DNA of 64,000 nt, from assembly GCA_027603945.1 (NCBI GenBank), contig JADIIU010000073.1:1-64000 (forward strand), read 5' to 3'. Positions 1 to 10,421 of this stretch are shown piece by piece (the stretch's first letter is position 1; every line of letters starts with the position of its first letter). The position numbers and the translations under genes are program-made. The notes under the pieces were generated by a model. That model was not told where the DNA came from. It saw nothing but the letters and a program-made list of their open reading frames with translations, and searched no databases. Source of the DNA: Terramyces sp. JEL0728. Lineage: Eukaryota > Chytridiomycota > Chytridiomycetes > Rhizophydiales > Terramycetaceae.

Positions 1-1730
1 TGGAGTCTGCTCGTGTTGGTTGTTGCCCTCATCAACAACCCATCTCAAGCCATCAACGCACTTTGGGTATTCTTATTGGTAGTAGCTTGGGGTATTTTAT
101 TGGCTTTCACTGCCCGCCCACTATTCGTTTATTTGATCAACAACTCTGAAGCAGAAAATGGTGCTACCCAGTTCAATGTGTTTGTGGTCTTTATGGTGAT
201 GTCGATTTCAGCATTCTTTACCCAAGCAGCTGGAGTTGACGCCATTTTTGGTGCTTTCTTGGTTGGTTTGATTACTCCGCACGACAAAGGGTTTGCAATT
301 GCAATGACCGAAAAGATTGAAGATTTGGTTCTGATTCTATTCCTCCCGCTCTATTTCGCATATTCTGGTCTCAACACCAAGCTTGGGAACTTTAAATGAT
401 GGACAAACTTGGGGAGTCATTTTATTGATTATTGTAACTGCTTGTGGGGGCAAGATTTTGGGATGTACGATGGCTTCTAGAGCGGCAGGAGTAAAGTGGA
501 GAGAATCGTGGACTATTGGGTTTTTGATGAACACCAAAGGGTAATTGGATTTAAACTAGACTAGTGGAAATCATTGTATTGAATCTTGGGATTACAAGCG
601 CAAGTAATCTCTCCAAAAGTGTTTGCAATGTTCTTGATCATGGCTTTGGTCACTACTTTTATGACTGTTCCAATCGTTTCCTACATCTATCCACAGAGTA
701 TGTACCTGAACAAACCTTCCAATGAAACTATCAAAGCAGATTCTACAGCAACATTGGACTGCCATTGGTGGACAAAATGCACATTATTATATGCCTTCCA
801 ACCATGAAAGTAGTTCCTGCTGTAATGAATTTAAGCCAGATCTTGTTTTCAAGTCCTAAAGCACTGGATGTTTATGCACTAAGATTGATTGAACTTGGTG
901 ACCGTATGTCAAAAGTTATGTTGGCTCATGAATCCTCCCACACATTGCAGTCAGATCCTGTCATCAACATTCTCCGCACCTTTGGACAACTCAACAACAA
1001 ATCCATCAAGACTCTAATGTCTGTGTCCCCACACTCAAATTTCTCTACAGATATTGTGGATGCTGCAGTTACCTTGGAATCCAATTTGATTATTTTCCCA
1101 ATTGAAGCCAGTTCAAACACGTTCCCAAAAGGTTGGGCTGCATCCATTGCCAAACAATTATGGCAAGAAACTCCATGTCCTTTGGCATTCTTTGTTGATC
1201 GCGGGTTCGGCGTATCTAACTTTGCCCAAACAGAATTTGATTCAATTGCAACACCAGGCGAAAACCAAAAAGTATTCTTCCCATTCTTTGGAACAGACGA
1301 TGATGTGGAGGCAGCAATCCTTCTCAACTACATGTCTCACGCAACTGCAATTCAAATTGTCATTTTGCAATTACACGATCCGGAACCAGAATCAGCAGGC
1401 GCATTAGCGTTATCCGCTCTAGGATCTTTCCCAAATGTCACCATCGAAAAGACTGAAAATAAATCGAGTATGGCTGCCGTTAGTCGTGCTGCCGATTTTG
1501 GAAAGAAGGATTTGATTATTATTGCGTATGACAAGTACGAAGCTCCTTCTGAAAAAGACGACACTATCAAGCAATATCTTGAGTCACAAAGCGCAGCTTC
1601 TTATATGATTGTAAACAAGCCGCACTTTTTGTCAACCAATTCTGCTACAAACAACACACAAAACAGCATTTCAAGCATTCTTCGGCGCAGAGCAAAGAAA
1701 GAAGAGAAACTACCGGAAACTATTGTTTAA
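1..1730 (+). CDS. CPA2-family cation/H+ exchanger, copy 1 (5' partial, two apparent frameshifts)
   Basis: This is the C-terminal part of a monovalent cation/H+ antiporter of the CPA2 (Kha1/KefC-like) family, expected to exchange K+ or Na+ for protons across an internal or plasma membrane. The first base already lies inside the transporter domain, so the 5' part is outside the window. Relative to copy 2 there is an extra G in a GG run near 387-390 and another near 590, each shifting the frame. A 19-nt intron lies at 541-559. A second, unresolved frame change falls between about 700 and 770. The cytoplasmic tail (765-1730) is intact, starts with a VDKMHIIICLPTMK-like segment and is clearly diverged from copy 2. 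Either this copy is decaying, or the two extra Gs are sequencing errors. The family call is firm; functionality is not. Confidence 0.75.
541..559 (+). other. 19-nt spliceosomal intron (example)
   Basis: GTAATTGGATTTAAACTAG. Removing it joins AAAGG to ACTAGTGG and restores NTKGLVEIIVLNLG, the expected CPA2 helix. The identical intron occurs in copy 2 at 3097-3115. It illustrates the intron class seen throughout this window: GTA donor, TAAAC-like branch site next to the acceptor, and an AG end. Confidence 0.85.
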
Positions 1731-1969
1731 GTACCACTTATATCTTTAATAAATATTTCACTCTTGTTTTGAAATTGGTATGTTTGCTCACGTTTTTGAA
1801 ACTATTGCGAGCTTGAGACAGGTTTCGTATTGAATACCGTGTTTAATCAAGTCTCTAATATCGAAGGCTCGGTAATCTAACCGGTATATGGTACTTGAAC
1901 AGTATAATGCATAATTTTTTAGAAACACGCGATAGTCGCCAGCACGGTGAATAAACTTTAAATAAATCA

Positions 1970-4282
1970 ATGGTACAGACTGTCGCTTCTGATTCGTTTC
2001 TAACCGGAATGAATCCACTATCCCAAAACATCTCACTTTTCCTCACCCAAATGGTGATAATCGTATGTACCGCGCGAATCATCAAAGTATTTCTGCAATA
2101 TCTCCATCAACCAGCAGTCATTTCAGAAGTCGTAGGGGGGATTATTCTTGGACCTTCAGCGCTATCCAGCATACCGTCGTTCAAAAATACGATATTCCCA
2201 GACTCTTCTTTATCGTCACTAAAATTAGTTGCCGATATTGGACTGATTTTATATTTGTTTATGATTGGAATGGAACTCGATCCAGTGAAGGTTGCAAAGG
2301 AATTCCGACAATCAGCAGCGATTTCTCTAGCTGGTATTATTCTTCCGTTTGGATTGGGGGTAGGTGTAGCAAAATTGGTATATGACTTGTATGGGGATCC
2401 ATCAGTTCCGTTTACTTCGTTTGTTGTATTCTGTGGTGTTGCCATGTCTATTACTGCCTTTCCTGTCCTCGCTCGTATTTTGACAGAAAGGAAATTGCTC
2501 GGAACTCCAGTTGGAAATGCTACCTTGGCTGCAGCAGCCAGTGATGATGCTATTGCCTGGAGTCTGCTCGTGTTGGTTGTTGCCCTCATCAACAACCCAT
2601 CTCAAGCCATCAACGCACTTTGGGTATTCTTATTGGTAGTAGCTTGGGGTATTTTATTGGCTTTCACTGCCCGTCCACTATTCGTTTATTTGATCAATAA
2701 CTCTGAAGCAGAGAACGGTGCTACCCAGTTCAATGTGTTTGTGGTCTTTATGGTAATGTCGATTTCAGCATTCTTTACCCAAGCAGCTGGAGTAGATGCT
2801 ATTTTTGGTGCTTTCTTGGTTGGTTTGATTACTCCGCACGACAAAGGGTTCGCAATTGCAATGACCGAAAAGATTGAAGATTTGGTTCTGATTCTATTCC
2901 TCCCGCTCTATTTCGCATATTCTGGGTTGAATACCAAGCTTGGAACTTTAAATGATGGACAAACTTGGGGAGTCATTTTATTGATTATTGTAACTGCCTG
3001 TGGGGGCAAGATTTTGGGATGTACCATGGCTTCTAGAGTGGCAGGAGTAAAGTGGAGAGAATCATGGACTATTGGATTTTTGATGAACACCAAAGGGTAA
3101 TTGGATTTAAACTAGACTAGTGGAAATCATTGTATTGAATCTTGGATTACAAGCGCAAGTAATTTCCCCAAAAGTATTTGCAATGTTTTTGGTAACTGCT
3201 TTGGTTACCACTTTTATGACAGTCCCAATCGTATCCTACATCTATCCACAGAGTATGTACCTGAACAAACCTTCCAATGAAACTATCAAAGCAGATTCTA
3301 CAGCAACATTGGACTGCCATTGGTGGACAAAATGCACATTATTATATGCCTTCCAACCATGAAAGTAGTTCCTGCTGTAATGAATTTAAGCCAGATCTTG
3401 TTTTCAAGTCCTAAAGCACTGGATGTTTATGCACTAAGATTGATTGAACTTGGTGACCGCTTGTCAAAAGTTATGTTGGCTCATGAATCCTCCCACACTT
3501 TGCAGTCAGATCCCGTCATCAACATTCTCCGCACCTTTGGACAACTGAACAACAAGTCCATTAAAACATTTTTGGCAGTTTCGCCACGTACTAACTTTCA
3601 TGCTGAAATAGTAGATGCTGCAGTTACCTTGGAATCCAATTTGATTATTTTCCCAATTGAAGCCAGTTCAAACACGTTCCCAAAAGGTTGGGCTGCAAAT
3701 ACAGCAGTACAGCTTTGGTTCCAGGTTCCATGTCCTTTGGCATTCTTTGTCGATCGCGGGTTTGGAGTGGCAAACTTTGCTAAAACGGAATGTGATTCAA
3801 TGACTACCCCAGGTGAAAACCAAAAAATATTCTTCCCATTCTTTGGTACAGACGATGACCTTGAAGCATCAGTTGTGCTCAATTACATGGCGCACGCACC
3901 TGCAGTAAGAATTACAGTGTTGCAATTATACGATCCGGAACCAGAATCAGCAGGCGCATTAGCATTGTGCGCTCTAGGATCTTTCCCAAATGTTACCATA
4001 GAAGAATCGGAAAATAAAACCAACGCTGTAGCAGTATCCCGTTTCGCAGAGTATGGAAAGAAGGATTTGATTATTATTGCGTATGAAAAGTACGATTCAC
4101 CATCAGAAAGAGACGAATCAATCAAGAAATACCTGGATCACCGCTGTTCTGCTTCCTATATGATTGTCAACAAACCACACTATTTTGCAGTGAATAACTC
4201 TACAAATAAGGAAAACAGTATTTCAAAAATGCTAAAGCGTAAAAATAGAACAGAAGAGAAAAATTTAGGGAACAATCCCTAA
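1970..4282 (+). CDS. CPA2-family cation/H+ exchanger, copy 2 (complete)
   Basis: Complete Kha1/KefC-type antiporter. The start at 1970 is the first ATG and gives a short N-terminus, followed by about 12 hydrophobic segments (HQPAVISEVVGGIILGPSAL, then LVADIGLILYLFMIGMELD, typical of CPA2) and a soluble C-terminal tail of about 320 residues. A 19-nt intron lies at 3097-3115. Between about 3240 and 3325 the reading frame must change again to reach VDKMHIIICLPTMK; a 38- or 47-nt intron with donor GTACCT would do it, but neither fits the 19-22 nt rule, so this junction is unresolved. It is a tandem duplicate of copy 1, 239 bp downstream. Long stretches are nearly identical, whereas the tail has diverged. 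Family call high, exact splice model moderate. Confidence 0.85.
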
Positions 4283-4375
4283 TATATTTTTAATATAGTG
4301 TTTTGATTTCTTGTATCCACGGCGTTTAACGTTTATCCACTCTCGTATCCACGTCGAATTCTTTACGTTAAACCC

Positions 4376-5515
4376 ATGCAGCAATTCCAAATCAATTGGT
4401 ATACTCCTAATTGCCAAGGATTACCAGCTATTTCAGTGGCATATACAGGCGCTAATCCAACCGCGCTTTCTCCAGTTGCATCAAATATCACTACATGCTC
4501 CACATCACCCGGAACGTCCATGTCCAATTGCTGTATCAATGCAGCTAACTCTTCCTTGTTTAACGGATATTCTTCATTCGCCACCGTCCCATTATCTGAT
4601 GCAACTGTCATTAAAGATGTTACTTACTGCCAAGTAGTCAACACTACTACCACGCTCTATCTTCAAAGCGAATCCTGTATAGACAGGGTTTACATGTGTA
4701 CACCAGTAGGCTTATTCAAATACGCGAATTTTGGATGCAAGGGCACACGTAGATTGCAACAAAGCACTTTTGTATCGTCAGTCCCATTAGGATTTACAAA
4801 TGGCTGGAATGCATGCTATCCACTATCGAATTGCTTGCCAAATTACACTACTGCAGCTCAAACTATCGGGTTGTTTGCTGCATTGATTAGTGCAGTCATC
4901 TGTGTATTCCAATCACTCAGCTCGGTGCTGGCAAGGAAAGTTACCCTATTGCCATTATCAGTTGCGCTGATTGTAGAGGCTCTGTACACCATTGCCAAGA
5001 TGTTTACCGTCGTGCAAGTGGATTTCTACCTTGTCCAGATGCTCACAGCTTTAGTAATTACCATTTACAACGGGATTACTGTTGGCACTAGTTTTTTGGT
5101 AATTATTCCTGCTGCTGTCGGTATTTACTTTTATAGATTTAACGAACCGCTCCTTTGCTATTACCAATTGCTAGCTGCAGCTACTTCCCTTGGTCCTACA
5201 ATAATGATGGTCAAATCAACAAATAGGTTTGGCTGGGTCGCGGTATTAATATTACAATTGGCGCTGCTAGTTGCTTTCTATGGCGCCATCTACGCACAAA
5301 CCACAGGATTGAATATTTCGGGTGATATGGATTATGTTTCGATTGAAAATATTGTTGTACTGTTTACTACCATCGCTGGGTGGTTTACCTCTTGGTTATT
5401 CCTCATGACATTCAGAGCTGCAAACAAGGTAGAAAAGGAAGTGAAGTTTGACAAGAAGAATGTCGATGATCGAGTAACCAATTCTTTTGAGGATAAAACT
5501 GTTTATCAGGTTTAG
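4376..5515 (+). CDS. Multi-pass membrane protein with Cys-rich ectodomain
   Basis: 379 residues, intronless. Residues 1-160 are rich in Cys, Asn, Ser and Thr with many N-glycosylation sequons and no obvious cleavable signal, suggesting a luminal or extracellular domain. Six to seven hydrophobic segments follow from about residue 165 (starting TIGLFAALISAVICVFQ) to 350, then a short charged tail ending EDKTVYQV. The topology, a Cys-rich ectodomain followed by a 7TM-like core, resembles a receptor or channel. I do not recognise a family. It runs convergently into the next minus-strand gene, with only 33 bp between the stops. Confidence 0.75.
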   Translation: MQQFQINWYTPNCQGLPAISVAYTGANPTALSPVASNITTCSTSPGTSMSNCCINAANSSLFNGYSSFATVPLSDATVIKDVTYCQVVNTTTTLYLQSESCIDRVYMCTPVGLFKYANFGCKGTRRLQQSTFVSSVPLGFTNGWNACYPLSNCLPNYTTAAQTIGLFAALISAVICVFQSLSSVLARKVTLLPLSVALIVEALYTIAKMFTVVQVDFYLVQMLTALVITIYNGITVGTSFLVIIPAAVGIYFYRFNEPLLCYYQLLAAATSLGPTIMMVKSTNRFGWVAVLILQLALLVAFYGAIYAQTTGLNISGDMDYVSIENIVVLFTTIAGWFTSWLFLMTFRAANKVEKEVKFDKKNVDDRVTNSFEDKTVYQV

Positions 5516-5548
5516 TAAATTTGCGAAATAAAGGATTTATTAACAGGA

Positions 5549-6193
5549 TTATTGAGGTTGATTGTAAATTTTTGACCGGTATCCTACATACCAGTAATTC
5601 CAGCAAGTGAGGAAGAATAGAGTTCCGAATAATAGCAGTAACGATACGTATCCCAGCACGACTGTATCTATGTGGTAAATCAAGTAAATTCGGGTGAATG
5701 CCTCACAGACCAATCCTGCACCCCAAACCAAACACATGAAGCGAGTAACTGATTTAATAAGCGGATGGCTCCATAATTCATCCAGTTCTACATTTGGCTT
5801 CCCAGATAATTGCCGGTAAAACCTCCAAAGCAGGTTTTCTGTAAAAAACAATGAAGTCCAAAAGCCTGCAGCAAAGAATAGTGTTGTAATTGAATCTTTA
5901 ACAAGAATGAGCTTGGCGTCGGATGAAATTACGACGACGCCAATGCTAAACAAAATCGATAAGATTACAATGAACGCAATTGCATCGATTTTCCTGTTTA
6001 CTAAAATATAATACAGTCCGTCCAGCACTGAAGGCACTCCGGATATTATCAGTGCTATTAGAATTGAAGTTTTGGGTTCCAGGATAGTGTATAGAATTAA
6101 TGGAGCAATGAAATTGATAAGTGAGGTCCTTGCGATTTCAGTGAGCACTGGTTTTGAGGTGAATTCAATTTGGTCGAGTGGATTTCTCTTCAT
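5549..6193 (-). CDS. VC0807-like integral membrane protein
   Basis: About 214 residues starting at the ATG giving MKRNPLDQIEF; the open frame continues upstream but without an ATG. Five to six transmembrane segments are present, including IALIISGVPSVLDGLYYI followed by NRKIDAIAFIVILSILFSIG and a KDSITTLFFAAGF segment. This pattern resembles the VC0807 family, found in bacteria and some fungi, whose function is not established. It is convergent with the gene ending at 5515. No intron is visible. Confidence 0.7.
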   Translation of the reverse strand: MKRNPLDQIEFTSKPVLTEIARTSLINFIAPLILYTILEPKTSILIALIISGVPSVLDGLYYILVNRKIDAIAFIVILSILFSIGVVVISSDAKLILVKDSITTLFFAAGFWTSLFFTENLLWRFYRQLSGKPNVELDELWSHPLIKSVTRFMCLVWGAGLVCEAFTRIYLIYHIDTVVLGYVSLLLLFGTLFFLTCWNYWYVGYRSKIYNQPQ

Positions 6194-6474
6194 TGCTTTT
6201 TGGGAAAAACTTTGAGCCTGGCTGAAGCACAAGAATAATATATTTTTATGAATAATTACAATGAATTACAATAAATATGATTCTGATAACCCAACTGACC
6301 AACTTTTAGCTGAAAGTAGTGCATGTCCATTTTCAAGTACAACCCCCATTACAATGGATTCTAATATTTGGAGGTGCAAGAGTTTTTTGTAATGCAGGGC
6401 CATCTCTATTGACAGAGATACTTTATTTGCGCCAATTTGATTATCTTCCAAATCCGGCTTTTACATTGTTTCAA

Positions 6475-7383
6475 ATGTTTTGGAAGACAAAATCTGCCAT
6501 TACTGGACATCCGTCAGAATATGTCTTTGTTATTACCGGATGTGATACAGGTATTGGTCTCGAACTAGTAAAGCAATTGTCACCACAAGGATTCGTCGTA
6601 TATGCCGGCTGCTACAGTCAAACAGGATTGGAAGCTATAAACGCATTGGGATTTAGCACCGCTTTCCCAATACTATTGGATGTTACCAAGCAAGAGCAGA
6701 TTGATGATTTCGTCAAAATCGTCAAAGAAAAACACCAGTCAATCTTTTGCCTGATCAACAATGCCGGTATTCTCAATACTTTCTATTTAGAATGGGGAAC
6801 TGTTGAACAAATTCAACGAATGTTTGACGTCAATTTGTTTGGTCAAATTAGAATGTGCAAAGCGTTTGTTCCGCTGCTGCGTACAGGTAAAAACGGAAGA
6901 ATTATCAACATCTCGTCTGTTGCTAGTTTCATTCCTATGGGTGGTTTAGGCGGCTACAGTGCTTCCAAAGCTGCTTCTAGAATGTATTCCAATTGCATGC
7001 GAATGGAACTCGGCAATTTTGGCATTCATGTTATTACGGCAATGCCGGGTGGGTTCAATACCAATATCCAAGCCCAGGAAGCTACTATTAAAAAGAATTT
7101 TGATGAGGCTCCACAAGAAATCAAGGATATTTATGGACAAGAATACTGTGACAGTTTCGTTAAAGCGTGGACAGCAACCGCCAGCGCATTTCCTAAACCG
7201 GGTATTGCTGCCAAGCAATTAATTGACTGTGCGCTAAAAGACACTCCTCCATTAGATTTACCTGTCGGCACAGATGCGGTCGCATCCTGGAATACTATTC
7301 CTCTTCTCGGTACCGGATTAACTGAATACTTGTTCAAGACGTTGATGAAGCCTGCTCCATATGCTTGGAACTCCAACCAATAA
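6475..7383 (+). CDS. Short-chain dehydrogenase/reductase (retinol dehydrogenase-like)
   Basis: Classical SDR oxidoreductase using NAD(P)(H). Visible motifs are the dinucleotide-binding TGCDTGIG, NNAG (residues LINNAGIL), the catalytic Ser in NISSV and the YSASK Tyr/Lys pair, then a substrate-binding PGG segment. It most resembles the SDR9C retinol/17-beta-hydroxysteroid dehydrogenase type. The start is uncertain: the first ATG in frame is 6475, but the frame is open back to about 6319, and a 5' exon from ATG 6261 joined by a possible 19-nt intron (6319-6337) would also fit. That intron lacks the usual TAAY branch site, so I keep the conservative start. The stop lies only 15 bp before the VAC14 start. 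Confidence 0.85.
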   Translation: MFWKTKSAITGHPSEYVFVITGCDTGIGLELVKQLSPQGFVVYAGCYSQTGLEAINALGFSTAFPILLDVTKQEQIDDFVKIVKEKHQSIFCLINNAGILNTFYLEWGTVEQIQRMFDVNLFGQIRMCKAFVPLLRTGKNGRIINISSVASFIPMGGLGGYSASKAASRMYSNCMRMELGNFGIHVITAMPGGFNTNIQAQEATIKKNFDEAPQEIKDIYGQEYCDSFVKAWTATASAFPKPGIAAKQLIDCALKDTPPLDLPVGTDAVASWNTIPLLGTGLTEYLFKTLMKPAPYAWNSNQ

Positions 7384-7398
7384 AAAAGTTTAATTTTT

Positions 7399-10132
7399 AT
7401 GGCAGAATCTCAGGGATATTTTCAATCACTTCAAACAGACAAACCTCAGGGCATTCTTTCCGCACAAATAGCCAGAGGACTTAGTAAATCAAACTAACAA
7501 AGGCGACAAGTTGTATGAGAAAAGAAAGCAGGCTGCATTGGAAATTGAAAAATTGGTGCGTGATGCAGTTCAGGCTAAAGATCATACCAGAATTACATTA
7601 TTATTACAGACGCTGGTACAAGATTTCACATATTCAATTGTGCCAAATTCAAGAAACGGCGGGCTGATTGCACTGGCAGGTATATTTCACTAATTCAGCT
7701 ACCGCAATTGCTCTTGGAGGGCTAGTACAGATACATTTGAAACAGATAGTTCCTCCAATTCTCACTTGTTTTGCAGATCATGATTCTAGAGTGCGCTATT
7801 ACGCATGCGAATCAATGTACAATGTTGGAAAAGTTGCTCGACATGCACTGTTGGGATGGTTCAACGAGATATTTGATGCACTTACAAAACTGTCGATCGA
7901 CCCAGAGTTATCAGTCAAGAATGGGGCTGAATTATTGGATAGATTGATCAAGGATATTGTCTGTGAAAAACCAGTCTATTATCATCCAGAATTTGAACAA
8001 GAGTACAAAAACCTGACTGAAAATGGTAATACTTTACAGATATCTGGTGGTGGAGATCATCCATTATCCGCCAGTCCTACCCCAAACATATTCCCCCCTG
8101 TTCCAGGATCAATTCCATTACAGCCAGGAATGACTCCGTTGACTTTTAATTTACCACGCTTTATCCCGCTACTTAAAGAAAGGATTAATGTTGTAAATGC
8201 TCCAGGAAGGCTATTCCTTGTACAGTGGATACTTGTGTTGAACAGTGTGCCAGATTTGGAGTTGGTGACATTTTTACCAGAATTCTTGGATGGATTATTT
8301 GTATACCTAAGTGATACAAACGTCGATGTACGAACTGCAACATTGAATGTGCTTGGAGAGTTTTTAAAAGAAATAAGTAGTATATCTTCAATTCAAAGGG
8401 AAAACGGGCCATTGAAGTTTGTTAGTCCCGAAAAGTCAAATCCAGCAAATCCATACGATACATCAGTCGAGTTAGCTAAAGTTTTAGAAGAAAAAAGGAC
8501 TGGACAGGTTGCCAATGATCCTTACATTCCAGGACAAGGAGTGATGCTCGATTTCGGCAAGATGACAGAAACCTTGGTTAAATACCTTCCCAGCAAAGGT
8601 AAATGTGGTTAATACAGACGAGGAAACCCAAGCGACTTCACTGCGATGGGTAAATTCTTTTATTGTATTGGCAAAGTCTGCCATGCTACCGTTTACATCT
8701 CAGTTGTTAGGAGCTATATTGCCGATCCTATCTCATCAAATAGATACAATCAGATCATTGGCTATTGACGCAAACACAAACTTGTTTACCCTTGTATTGG
8801 AGTGGTCGATGCACCACTCCCCGAGTAAAATCCAAGACGACCCATTTGACATTGTAAATACTGTAGGGACTTTGCTACAATTATTCCAAGATGAGCACGA
8901 AGACACCAGGGTTGGCTCTTTGGAATGGCTATTGATGCTGCACAAGAAATATCCAAAGAAAGTAATGAATGCCGATCAAACAATATTCCAAGGATTACTA
9001 AAAACGTTATCTGATTATTCTGAAGAAGTGGTCCGAAGGGATCTGCAACTGTTGGCTCAAATTTCTCATTCTTCTGATGGTAGTATTTAATTAACTCGAG
9101 ACGAATACTTTACTAAATTCATGATCAACCTGATGAATTTATTTACAATTGATAGACGATTATTAGAAACGCGAGGCAGCCTAATCGTTCGGCAACTCTG
9201 TTTGTCTCTAAATGCGGAACGGATGTATAGAAGCTTTGGTGAAATTTTAGCACAAGAAGAAGTATCTTTTGATTGAAACTAGGACCTGGAATTTGCAAGC
9301 ACGATGGTGCAGACATTAAACCTCATTTTAATTACCGCTCCCGAATTGGCAGAAATGCGCCAAACTTTGAAAAACATAGAAAGTAGAGAAGGCTCTGCGT
9401 TGTTTTCGGCGCTGTATAGATCCTGGTGCCATAACCCAATCGCCGTCTTTTCGCTGTGTTTATTGGCACAAGCATACGAACATGCATCCAATTTGATGAC
9501 CAGCTTTGGCGAATTGGAAATAACAGTTCAGTTTCTAATTCAAACCGATAAATTAGTGCAGTTGATAGAGTCGCCGGTGTTTACCCAGCTGAGGTTACAA
9601 CTGCTAGAGCCAGACCGCTACCCGTACTTGTACAAGTGTCTGTATGGAATCCTGATGCTATTACCGCAAAGTAGCGCTTTCAGCACTTTGCGCAATCGCT
9701 TAAACAGTGTAAATACGCTGGCAATGCTGTATGCTAGCCCACCAACCCCCATGCAAAGCCCACCGCCGCCGACCCAAAGTAGGAGGTATACCTTGTTAAT
9801 CGCAGTGTTTCCAAAAAGCTGCAAACTCCTGAACCGACAAACAACATCGTATTCAAATGGGGAGATTTCCTGCAGCACTTTAGGAATATACAAGCTAGAC
9901 ATGAAAGAGCAAGACGGAATTGTAAACTGTATCTAAAATAGTATCTCGAGCCCAAACACACCAAGAAGATGAAAAAGCGTTTGCCAAAAGAGGTAGATCT
10001 GGCTCAGTGCCTCCAGCTGCAACTTCCACTTTGCCATCCTTGAGTGTTGGATTGTCTAGATTTTCTAGAGTGAGACCGCCTACGAGTGCTTCTCCGTCTT
10101 CATATGATTTACGTGACAAGCCAAAAAAGTAA
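7399..10132 (+). CDS. VAC14: VAC14, PI(3,5)P2 kinase complex scaffold
   Basis: HEAT-repeat scaffold that assembles the Fab1/PIKfyve lipid kinase and Fig4 phosphatase at the vacuole/endosome. Eight exons give 864 residues. Introns: 7484-7502, 7680-7698, 8599-8617 (19 nt each), 9080-9100, 9262-9282 (21), 9786-9805, 9922-9941 (20). Diagnostic segments are [17 protein letters not shown] near the N-terminus, [31 protein letters not shown] and the conserved C-terminal region with [20 protein letters not shown] and [19 protein letters not shown]. The last intron contains an in-frame TAG, so retention would end the protein at about the usual C-terminus, whereas splicing adds a 60-residue Ser/Thr/Pro-rich tail. 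Each intron was placed by restoring family similarity, and the summed length is a multiple of three. Confidence 0.92.
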
Positions 10133-10188
10133 AGGCGGAGGTGGATTTGGTAAATATTTATAATTCCATGAAAATAAACAAAACGTCA

Positions 10189-10195
10189 TATAAAG
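10189..10195 (+). promoter_or_regulatory. TATA box of the small peptide gene
   Basis: TATAAAG, 26-32 bp upstream of the ATG at 10221. The same arrangement is seen at other secreted-protein genes in this window. Confidence 0.5.
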
Positions 10196-10220
10196 CAACA
10201 ACATATTTCCACTTGTTAAA

Positions 10221-10397
10221 ATGAAGGTCAGTTATATTCTTTTATGCGCTTCTGTTTTCTCTGCTCCGATATATAAGAGAAACGCGACTCCACAACCTGC
10301 ACCTCAAAGAGAACACGGCGGACTTCGGGATGCATTCCTCAACATGAATTGGAAGAGACACACAAAAAGAAGTGCCCTCCCTGTTCGTAGATGGTAA
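10221..10397 (+). CDS. Small secreted peptide precursor with dibasic sites
   Basis: 58 residues. A classical signal peptide (MKVSYILLCASVFSA) is followed by a short mature region with lysine-arginine pairs: PIYKR, NMNWKRHTKR, then SALPVRRW at the C-terminus. The layout of signal peptide, spacer and KR sites resembles precursors matured by Kex2-type proteases, such as fungal pheromones or Kex2-processed repeat-free peptides. A TATA box sits about 30 bp upstream, and the stop is 24 bp from the end of the lipase gene on the other strand. No homologue is recognised; the processing is inferred from sequence only. Confidence 0.55.
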   Translation: MKVSYILLCASVFSAPIYKRNATPQPAPQREHGGLRDAFLNMNWKRHTKRSALPVRRW

Positions 10398-10421
10398 CTG
10401 TGAATAAAAACCATTTATTAA

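Noticed and set aside
9895..10119. Minus-strand frame overlapping the VAC14 3' end
   Set aside because: The plus strand codes for the VAC14 C-terminal tail after removal of the 20-nt intron 9922-9941; the antisense frame has no independent support.
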